DNA from: Bacteroidaceae bacterium
GTDB lineage: Bacteria > Bacteroidota > Bacteroidia > Bacteroidales > Bacteroidaceae
Length of the DNA: 64,000 nt
Direction: 5' to 3'
NCBI GenBank assembly: GCA_017534535.1
Contig: JAFXVZ010000004.1
Span: 40,251-104,250, forward strand
The position numbers and the translations under genes were made by a program. The notes under the pieces were generated by a model that saw only the letters and a list, made by a program, of their open reading frames with translations, did not search any database and was not told the origin of the DNA. Of the stretch, positions 57,835-64,000 are shown piece by piece; the first letter of the stretch is position 1, and every line of letters starts with the position of its first letter.

Positions 57835-59235
57835 ATGAAAAAGTTTAACTACAAAACAGCAACCCGAACATTGCTAGGCGATTTACACACGCCAGTAAGC
57901 ACATACTTGAAAGTTCGTGATTTGTTCACACAAAGTGCACTGATGGAAAGTTCAGATTATCACGGTACAGAGAATAACCGTTCGTTTATTGGTCTATGCC
58001 CACTGGCCAGTGTCAGCATCCATCATGGTGTGGCCATCTTTCGTTTTCCAGACGAGAGTGTAGAAAAACGACCCATTAGCGATGAATACACTGTTGATAT
58101 GGCACTGAATGATTTCCTGAGATGTGTCCAAGTGGAGGGAGAGTATAGCAACTATTGCGGACTTTACGGATATACTTCCTTCAATGCAGTAAGGTATTTT
58201 GAACACATCCCCGTCAAGGATAGCACAGAGGAAAGGAATGATGCTCCTGACATGCACTATATCTTGTATAAGTACTTGATTATTTTTAATGATTTTCAAC
58301 ATGAGATGATGCTTGTTGAAATGCTTTCCGAAGGAGAAAAAGAGTCGCTTGACACCATCCAGAAAGCCATTAACAACCGCAGTTATCGCTTATTTGAGTT
58401 TCATGCAGAGGGTGAACCTACCTCTACTCTCACTGACGATGAGCATCGTGAGAACATCCGTAAGGGCATCGCCCATTGTTTGCGTGGCGATGTATTTCAA
58501 GTGGTGTTGTCACGCAGATTTGTCCAACGGTTCCAAGGTGATGACTTCAAACTCTATCGTGCCTTGCGAAGCATCAATCCTTCACCTTATTTATTTTACT
58601 TCGACTTTGGTGGCTTCCGCATCTTCGGATCTTCTCCAGAGACACATTGCCGGATCGAAGGCAGAAAGGCAACCATCGACCCTATCGCTGGCACTACACG
58701 CAGAACAGGTGATGCATCAGTAGATGCCATCAATGCCCAGCGTCTATGTGATGATCCCAAAGAGAATGCCGAGCATGTGATGTTAGTGGACTTGGCTCGT
58801 AATGATCTGAGTCGCAATTGCCATAATGTGCAGGTAGAATTCTACAAGCAAGTACAACTTTACAGTCATGTTATCCATCTGGTAAGTCGTGTAAGTGGAA
58901 CTTTAAATGACGATGCTGACCCTATCAAGACCTTTATCGATACTTTCCCAGCAGGAACATTGAGTGGGGCTCCGAAGGTTCGTGCTATGCAGATTATCAG
59001 TGAATTGGAACCTCATAACCGAGGGGCTTACGGTGGTTGCATCGGTTTCATCGGACTGAATGGCAATCTCAACCAAGCTATCACCATCCGTACCTTTGTG
59101 AGTCGAAACAACACCCTGTGGTTCCAAGCTGGAGGTGGCATTGTTGCCAAGAGTGATGTGGAAAATGAATTGCAAGAGGTAAACAACAAATTGGGTGCTT
59201 TGAAGAAAGCCATAATGAAAGCAGAAGAACAATAA
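57835..59235 (+). CDS. trpE: Anthranilate synthase component I
   Basis: 466 residues of the chorismate-binding family: LMESSDYHG (cf. the LLESS tryptophan feedback motif), RGDVFQVVLSRRF, IFGSSPETHCRI, DPIAGTTRRTG, LVDLARNDLSR, TFPAGTLSGAPKVRAMQI and GAYGGCIGFIG. It makes anthranilate from chorismate with ammonia from TrpG. It starts 2 bp after trpB. Confidence 0.96.
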   Translation: MKKFNYKTATRTLLGDLHTPVSTYLKVRDLFTQSALMESSDYHGTENNRSFIGLCPLASVSIHHGVAIFRFPDESVEKRPISDEYTVDMALNDFLRCVQVEGEYSNYCGLYGYTSFNAVRYFEHIPVKDSTEERNDAPDMHYILYKYLIIFNDFQHEMMLVEMLSEGEKESLDTIQKAINNRSYRLFEFHAEGEPTSTLTDDEHRENIRKGIAHCLRGDVFQVVLSRRFVQRFQGDDFKLYRALRSINPSPYLFYFDFGGFRIFGSSPETHCRIEGRKATIDPIAGTTRRTGDASVDAINAQRLCDDPKENAEHVMLVDLARNDLSRNCHNVQVEFYKQVQLYSHVIHLVSRVSGTLNDDADPIKTFIDTFPAGTLSGAPKVRAMQIISELEPHNRGAYGGCIGFIGLNGNLNQAITIRTFVSRNNTLWFQAGGGIVAKSDVENELQEVNNKLGALKKAIMKAEEQ

Positions 59236-59248
59236 AAAGAATACTGTT

Positions 59249-59824
59249 ATGAAAAAGATAGTGATTATAGATAATTATGATTCATTCACTTATAACCTGG
59301 CGCATCTGCTCAAGGAGTTAGGTGCACAAGTGGATGTGAAGCGAAACGATCAGTTCAAGATGAGCGATTTGCAGGCATACGACAAGATTGTGCTCTCCCC
59401 TGGTCCTGGTATTCCTGAGGAAGCAGGCTTGCTTTTGGATGTCATCAAAACTTACGCTGGTCAAAAGCCTATTTTGGGTGTTTGTTTAGGCGAACAAGCA
59501 ATAGGACAAGTATTTGGAGCTAAACTCACCAACCTCAAGCAAGTATTTCATGGAGTACAGACCCCCGTCTTTCTATTAAAAGCCAACGATAGCTATCTGT
59601 TTAACAATCTTCCTGATGTAATCAATGTGGGACGATATCACTCTTGGGTGGTGGATCAAGATGGTTTCCCTGAGAGTCTAGTAATGACAGCAGTAAGTAA
59701 CGAAGGACAGATTATGGCACTCAGGCACAAGGACTATGATGTACTAGGCATTCAATTCCACCCAGAATCAGTATTGACACCGGAAGGTCGAACCATTATC
59801 AGCAATTGGCTGAACAATGAATAA
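59249..59824 (+). CDS. trpG: Anthranilate synthase component II (glutaminase)
   Basis: 191 residues, class I glutamine amidotransferase: DNYDSFTYNLAHLLKELG, LSPGPGIPEEAG, LGVCLGEQAIGQVFGA (nucleophile Cys ~81; Glu replaces the more usual His two residues later), GRYHSWVVD and GIQFHPESVLTPEG (His, Glu). It supplies ammonia to TrpE. PabA function in folate synthesis may be shared. Confidence 0.94.
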   Translation: MKKIVIIDNYDSFTYNLAHLLKELGAQVDVKRNDQFKMSDLQAYDKIVLSPGPGIPEEAGLLLDVIKTYAGQKPILGVCLGEQAIGQVFGAKLTNLKQVFHGVQTPVFLLKANDSYLFNNLPDVINVGRYHSWVVDQDGFPESLVMTAVSNEGQIMALRHKDYDVLGIQFHPESVLTPEGRTIISNWLNNE

Positions 59825-59882
59825 GCAAGTAGCACAAACCAACCATATACATACAACTTGAATTAAATACAACTATAAGATT

Positions 59883-60878
59883 ATGAAAGAAATATTAAAA
59901 AGAATGCTGAACCATGAGGAATTGAGTTCAGCAGAAACTAAAGAGATAATGCTGGATATCACGAAAGAAAAATATCCAGATGCTCAAATAGCAGCATTGT
60001 TGACTATTATGCAGATGCGTGGGGTAACGGTAGACGAACTGTTGGGCTTTCGTGAGGCACTGATGGGAACTCGTATACCTATCGATTTCACTCCATATCG
60101 CCCCATCGACATCGTCGGTACAGGTGGTGATGGCAAGAACACATTTAACATTTCCACTTGCTCTTGCTTCGTTGTGGCTGGTGCAGGTTACAAGGTAGCG
60201 AAGCATGGTAACTATGGAGCATCGTCCGTTAGTGGAGCCAGTAATGTATTGGAGTTGCATGGAGTGAAGTTCACCAACAACCAAGATAAACTGCGACAAA
60301 GCATTGAGGAGTGCAACATGGCTTATCTACATGCCCAACTCTTCAATCCAGCCATGAAGTTTGTAGGTCCCACACGCAGGTCATTGCAAGTACCCACAGT
60401 GTTTAATCTGTTGGGGCCCCTCATCAACCCAAGTAAACCTGCCTATCAATTGTTAGGTGTGGCAAACTTGAGTCAGATGCGTCTCTATACAAATGTATTG
60501 AATCGATTAGGTATGGAATTTGCTGTAGTAACGAGCCTTGATGGGTATGATGAGATTTCACTTACCAGTGGTTATAAGGTGATGACCAACAACAATGAGC
60601 AGATTTACCAAGCTAACGACTTGGGATTCAGACTTTCTGCTCGCGAAGAGCTTTTCGGAGGCAATACTCCACAAGAAGCAGCTAAAATATTTGACGATGT
60701 ACTGAACAATCGAGCCAGCGAGTCGCAAAAGCAAACCGTCATCGTAAATTCAGCATTTGCCATCCATGTAATTGAGCCAAAGAAAGAGATGGAAGAGTGT
60801 GTAGCGATAGCAAAAGAATCACTCGAAAGTGAGAGAGCTTTACAAACATTCAAAAAGTTCATAACTATCAATAGCTGA
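59883..60878 (+). CDS. trpD: Anthranilate phosphoribosyltransferase
   Basis: 331 residues: helical N-domain (ERMLNHEELSSAETKEIM-like), then IVGTGGDGKNTFNISTCS (PRPP site), AKHGNYGASSVSGASNVLE, PAMKFVGPTRRSLQVPTVFN and LLGPLINPSKP. It transfers phosphoribose to anthranilate. It follows trpG after 58 bp with no promoter seen. Confidence 0.95.
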   Translation: MKEILKRMLNHEELSSAETKEIMLDITKEKYPDAQIAALLTIMQMRGVTVDELLGFREALMGTRIPIDFTPYRPIDIVGTGGDGKNTFNISTCSCFVVAGAGYKVAKHGNYGASSVSGASNVLELHGVKFTNNQDKLRQSIEECNMAYLHAQLFNPAMKFVGPTRRSLQVPTVFNLLGPLINPSKPAYQLLGVANLSQMRLYTNVLNRLGMEFAVVTSLDGYDEISLTSGYKVMTNNNEQIYQANDLGFRLSAREELFGGNTPQEAAKIFDDVLNNRASESQKQTVIVNSAFAIHVIEPKKEMEECVAIAKESLESERALQTFKKFITINS

Positions 60879-60881
60879 GCC

Positions 60882-61691
60882 ATGAAAGACATTTTACATG
60901 AAATAGTAGCCAAAAAACGCGAGGAGCTCAAAACGCACTCGCAAATATTCCCAGCAGAGTATCTGGAAGAGATGGTTGAAGGATTAAAAGACCAACCAGT
61001 CAGAAGTATGAGTCAGGCGTTGGCATCATCGCCAACAGGCATCATTGCAGAATTCAAACGCAAGTCACCCTCAAAAGGATGGATTCACGAAGATGCTCAG
61101 CCACATATCGTTATCCCTGCCTACGAAGCAGCTGGAGCAACAGCAATCTCTGTCTTGACAGACACCCCTTACTTTGCTGGTAACCTCAAGTATATTCGTC
61201 AGGTACGTGAATCTGTAAACATTCCTATCCTACGCAAGGACTTCATCATCGACCGTCATCAGCTGTTGGAGGCGAAGCTTACTGGTGCCGATGCCGTATT
61301 GCTGATAGCTGCGTGTCTGGAAAAAGATGAGTGTCAGATGCTCATGGAAGAAGCCCACCAACTAAAGCTGGAGGTAATGTTAGAGATTCACCGAGCTGAG
61401 GAGCTTGCTTATATACAAGGTTCACCCGATATGGTAGGCATCAATAATCGAAACTTAGGATCGTTTGTAACGGATGTAAACAATTCCTATCACTTGGCTT
61501 CCATGCTTAAAGAAGCCACAAAAGACTTATCCAGCCAACCTGTTTTAGTGAGTGAGAGTGGAATCTCAAATATAGGGGTAATCAAACAGTTACGAGAAAT
61601 AGGATATCGTGGTTTCCTAATTGGTGAGACTTTTATGAAAGCCCCAGATCCAGCTGAATCATTAAAACAATTTATCAACGGATTATTATAA
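60882..61691 (+). CDS. trpC: Indole-3-glycerol phosphate synthase
   Basis: 269 residues, TIM barrel: ILHEIVAKKREELKTH, GIIAEFKRKSPSKGWI (catalytic Glu/Lys), AISVLTDTPYFAGNL, ILRKDFIIDRHQLLEA, VGINNRNLGSF, LVSESGIS and GFLIGETFMKAPDP. It is monofunctional, not fused to TrpF. It starts 3 bp after trpD. Confidence 0.96.
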   Translation: MKDILHEIVAKKREELKTHSQIFPAEYLEEMVEGLKDQPVRSMSQALASSPTGIIAEFKRKSPSKGWIHEDAQPHIVIPAYEAAGATAISVLTDTPYFAGNLKYIRQVRESVNIPILRKDFIIDRHQLLEAKLTGADAVLLIAACLEKDECQMLMEEAHQLKLEVMLEIHRAEELAYIQGSPDMVGINNRNLGSFVTDVNNSYHLASMLKEATKDLSSQPVLVSESGISNIGVIKQLREIGYRGFLIGETFMKAPDPAESLKQFINGLL

Positions 61692-61693
61692 TT

Positions 61694-61812
61694 GTCAATG
61701 GTCACTTTTTGGAGCAGCGAGGGCAGAGCGATGCTTACATCAGCTATGCCGAGTCGCGATAAAATAGGACGGAGTCAATCGTCAATGGTCAATAGTCAAT
61801 CGTCAATAATAA
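61694..61812. repeat. Composite repeat between trpC and trpF
   Basis: TTGTCAATGGTCAC, then a GC-rich module (GGAGCAGCGAGGGCAGAGC at 61711-61729, GCTATGCCGAGTCGCGA to 61759), then five TCAATnG-type units to 61808. The module is shared with 27560-27606. Confidence 0.75.
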
Positions 61813-62405
61813 AAATATGTGGTATGACTGATGCAGAAAACATCAGAGAAGTGGAGCAACTTAATCCATCCATGATGGGTTTCATCTTCTATGAGAAGTC
61901 ACCCAGATATTGTCAAGTGAAGCCAAGCTATTTGCCAACAAGTGCCAAGCATGTAGGTGTATTTGTAGATGCTGACATTACATATATAAAGAATCAGATG
62001 TTTGATTTTCAGTTAGATTATGTTCAGCTACATGGAAACGAAACACCAGCATTCTGCCAAGAACTAAAAGCAACTGGCATAGGAGTCATTAAGGCAATTG
62101 GAATGAGTTGCGAGGCAGATTTATGGGTAGCAGAGGCGTATATAAATATGTGTGACTATCTGCTCTTTGACACTAAAACACCTAAGCAGGGAGGCTCAGG
62201 CAAGCAATTCAATTGGAACCTCTTAAGTGCCTACAAAGGTCCAACACCTTTCCTGCTCAGTGGAGGTATAGGTCCAGAGGATGCAGAGAAACTCCAACAA
62301 TTCCACCACCCCATGTTGGCAGGCTATGACCTCAATAGTAAGTTTGAGTCAAGTCCTGGCATAAAAAATGTTCCCAAGTTAAAGGCATTCTTAGTAGGCA
62401 TTTAA
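61785..62405 (+). CDS. trpF: Phosphoribosylanthranilate isomerase
   Basis: 206 residues from ATG 61785: IIKICGMTDAENIREVEQLN (catalytic Cys), MGFIFYEKSPRY, VGVFVDADI, VQLHGNETPAFCQELK, LLFDTKTPKQGGSGKQFNW (catalytic Asp) and PFLLSGGIGPEDAEK. The N-terminal MVNSQSS before IIKICG is encoded by TCAAT repeat units, so the repeat supplies the start codon. The frame is also open back to an ATG at 61698 through the GC-rich module, which would add 29 more unusual residues. Confidence 0.92.
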   Translation: MVNSQSSIIKICGMTDAENIREVEQLNPSMMGFIFYEKSPRYCQVKPSYLPTSAKHVGVFVDADITYIKNQMFDFQLDYVQLHGNETPAFCQELKATGIGVIKAIGMSCEADLWVAEAYINMCDYLLFDTKTPKQGGSGKQFNWNLLSAYKGPTPFLLSGGIGPEDAEKLQQFHHPMLAGYDLNSKFESSPGIKNVPKLKAFLVGI

Positions 62406-62442
62406 TTATTAATTATCAATCGTCAATTGTCAAATGTCAATA
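62405..62442. repeat. TCAATnG array between trpF and trpA
   Basis: ATTATCAATCGTCAATTGTC and AAATGTCAAT form tandem units after the trpF stop codon, matching the arrays in cbiET and cobQ. Confidence 0.7.
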
Positions 62443-62455
62443 AAAAAAGCAAGTT

Positions 62456-63235
62456 ATGAATAGAATCAATCAATTATTCCAACAAGACCCAAAGCGCCTG
62501 CTTTCCGTATATTTCTGTGCAGGCAGCCCTACCCTAAATGGTACATCCCAAGTCATCAAAGACTTGGAGAACAATGGTGTAAGTCTAATAGAGATAGGTA
62601 TCCCCTTCAGTGACCCAATGGCTGATGGCGTGGTCATTCAGAATGCAGCTACAGAAGCTTTGCGAAACGGTATGAGTCTCAGATTGCTCTTCCAACAACT
62701 CAGAAACATTCGTCAGGAAGTAAGCATCCCATTGGTATTGATGGGCTATCTCAATCCCATCTATCAATTTGGTTTCCAAAATTTCTGCAAGGAATGTGCA
62801 GCTTGTGGCATCGATGGTGTCATCATCCCCGATCTGCCTTTCCGTGACTATGAGCAGACCTTCAAACAGATAGCCGACCAATATGATATCCGAGTCATTA
62901 TGCTCATCACGCCTGAAACCAGCGAGGAGCGCATTCGAGAGATTGATGCCCAAACCGATGGCTTTATCTATATGGTGTCGTCAGCATCCACCACTGGTGC
63001 CCAGCAAGACTTTGATCGTCAGAAGCAAGCCTATTTTGAGAAGGTTGACAGCTTGAACCTCCGCAATCCTCGCATGGTGGGCTTTGGCATCAGCAACCAG
63101 CAAACCTTCGATGCTGCTTGCTCCCATGCCTCTGGAGGCATCATCGGTAGTCGCTTCGTCAGTTTACTCAGCCAATATCAAGGCGATGCTGATAAAGCAA
63201 TAAAACATTTGAAAATTGACATTTCACATACATAA
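62456..63235 (+). CDS. trpA: Tryptophan synthase alpha chain
   Basis: 259 residues, TIM barrel: LIEIGIPFSDPMADGVVIQ (Glu and Asp catalytic acids), LVLMGYLNPIYQFGFQNF, GIDGVIIPDLPFRDYE, VSSASTTGAQ, VGFGISNQQTFDAA and GGIIGSRFV. It cleaves indole glycerol phosphate to indole for TrpB. It is the last gene of the operon. Confidence 0.95.
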   Translation: MNRINQLFQQDPKRLLSVYFCAGSPTLNGTSQVIKDLENNGVSLIEIGIPFSDPMADGVVIQNAATEALRNGMSLRLLFQQLRNIRQEVSIPLVLMGYLNPIYQFGFQNFCKECAACGIDGVIIPDLPFRDYEQTFKQIADQYDIRVIMLITPETSEERIREIDAQTDGFIYMVSSASTTGAQQDFDRQKQAYFEKVDSLNLRNPRMVGFGISNQQTFDAACSHASGGIIGSRFVSLLSQYQGDADKAIKHLKIDISHT

Positions 63236-63289
63236 CTACACAAATACAACTTATTAATTTGTATATCTGCATATTACACTAATGTTCTA

Positions 63290-63352
63290 CCTACACTAAA
63301 ACTACATATAACTACACTTTAACTACACTTTAACTACACTCAAACTACCATT
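63290..63352. repeat. ACTACACT degenerate tandem repeat
   Basis: Six or so units of AACTACACTTT-type sequence between trpA and the insertion element. A similar ACACTACC run is at 27987-28006. Confidence 0.55.
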
Positions 63353-64000
63353 AGTGTCCCGTTAAAATCGGGACGAGTTAAATATTAATCAAATAGCCCC
63401 GGAATGAGGGGATCAAATTGATCTTTGACATCGTTGAAATTAGTCTTATCGAACAGGTCTCGCAGGTGAGTTTTGTCTGTCAATGAGATGCTAAGAATCT
63501 GCAATACCTCATAGGTTGAGCGTTCCAATCGCATATCATGTTGGACAATAGCTACTAGACAGTATGTGATAATTGCCACACTGATTTGTATGCGTACTGC
63601 ATTCTCCGTCGTACCCCAAAACCTCTTTATCTTGAGATGTTGCTTGAGCCATTTGAAAAATAGTTCTACCAGCCATCTTTTCTTATAGAGATTTGCGACA
63701 TCCAATGCGGAAAGATGCTTTGCATTCGTCAGGAAAGTGAACTCACGGTCATCTTCCTCGTCATAGTAGCGAATGAGTCTGAATGACTCTGGATACTTCT
63801 TCTCCGAGAGATAACCTGTCAGTTTCACTTCTGCATCAGTCAGTATGTTCTTAGGCATCCTTCGCTTCCATTTGACTATCTTGTACTTCAGGTTCGTCTT
63901 GGCTCTGACAACAAAGAAAGACTCTGTAAGGTGTATTCTGTAGAGTTCCCTGAATGAGTCGTAAGCCCTATCGAATACGTAGTAAGCATTTGGCTCACAG
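63352..64000 (-). mobile_element. IS4-type insertion sequence, 3' part
   Basis: The likely element end is at AGTGTCCCGTTAAAATCGGG (63353 onward), which includes the short inverted repeat GTCCCG/CGGGAC, 15 bp before the transposase stop region. The element runs leftward off the window, so its other end and target duplication cannot be checked. Confidence 0.65.
63385..64000 (-). CDS. IS4-family DDE transposase, C-terminal part
   Basis: The frame stays open to the window edge, so the 5' end is missing. The ~205 visible residues hold the second DDE Asp region (YYVFDRAYDSFRELY), the insertion-strand region (LTNAKHLSALDVANLYKKRW), and the YREK-type signature YKKRWLVELFFKWLKQHL with the catalytic Glu, then RFWGTTENAVRIQI. 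The C-terminus ends DQFDPLIPGLFD. It is likely intact as far as seen. It sits directly downstream of the trp operon. Confidence 0.88.
   Translation of the reverse strand, partial: CEPNAYYVFDRAYDSFRELYRIHLTESFFVVRAKTNLKYKIVKWKRRMPKNILTDAEVKLTGYLSEKKYPESFRLIRYYDEEDDREFTFLTNAKHLSALDVANLYKKRWLVELFFKWLKQHLKIKRFWGTTENAVRIQISVAIITYCLVAIVQHDMRLERSTYEVLQILSISLTDKTHLRDLFDKTNFNDVKDQFDPLIPGLFD

Overview
This window is from the chromosome of a member of the Bacteroidota, most likely order Bacteroidales and probably close to Prevotella/Segatella. Promoters are of the Bacteroidota type (TTTG, 19-20 bp, TAnnTTTG) throughout. There are three TonB-dependent receptors, lipoproteins with short lipoboxes, an ECF sigma factor cassette, and a trp operon in the order B-E-G-D-C-F-A. 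No replication or rRNA genes are present, and the genus call is an inference.

Layout. 0-8.4 kb: the end of a discoidin/Fn3 protein, a calycin-like lipoprotein with a heme-type TonB receptor, an ATP-pyrophosphatase-only GMP synthase, an exported carbohydrate esterase, a ceramidase-like enzyme and a Spy-like protein with a putative anti-sigma. 8.4-18.5 kb (minus strand): ECF sigma factor, rnz, rpsA, then one close-packed train xylB-xylA-aguB-alarmone synthetase-alarmone hydrolase-type II pantothenate kinase, and a small winged-helix protein. 18.6-21.3 kb: an oxidoreductase, a LUD protein and a DMT exporter.

21.3-31.7 kb is an accessory region marked by five copies of a GCGTTGGCACG repeat. It holds a WYL regulator, two ASCH-like genes, a possible GIY-YIG/RAMA-like gene, a structured RNA with a tRNA-like 3' half, an unknown 205-aa protein, two RhuM-PLD paralogues (one truncated), an Rpn transposase remnant, a DUF697-type membrane protein and an ADP-ribosylglycohydrolase. 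Four promoters here (ASCH gene, GIY-YIG-like operon, tRNA-like RNA, ADP-ribosylglycohydrolase) carry one shared palindromic box at an identical distance from the -7 element. This is the best candidate for an undescribed system: a WYL-controlled regulon with an RNA/ADP-ribose theme.

31.8-53.4 kb is a cobalamin island. cobQ-cobD-cbiB run leftward. Rightward, behind a cobalamin riboswitch, come two TonB receptor plus exported CbiK-type chelatase pairs, then four tandem fusion genes of the anaerobic corrin pathway (CbiH-CbiC, CbiE-CbiT, CbiG-CbiF, CbiJ-CbiD) and a BtuF-BtuC uptake pair without an adjacent ATPase. cbiA and a PduO-type adenosyltransferase converge on these from the right.

53.4-56.3 kb: an AmgK-like sugar kinase fused to a RapZ C-terminal domain, a MurU-like nucleotidyltransferase and a SIMPL protein. 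56.4-63.2 kb: a complete trp operon behind an attenuator whose leader peptide has three consecutive Trp codons. 63.35-64 kb: the 3' part of an IS4-type element running off the window.

A second theme is short tandem repeats (TCAATnG type, sometimes with a 65-bp GC-rich module). They lie between genes and also in frame inside cobQ and cbiET, and they appear to supply the start codons of trpF and possibly the MurU-like gene.
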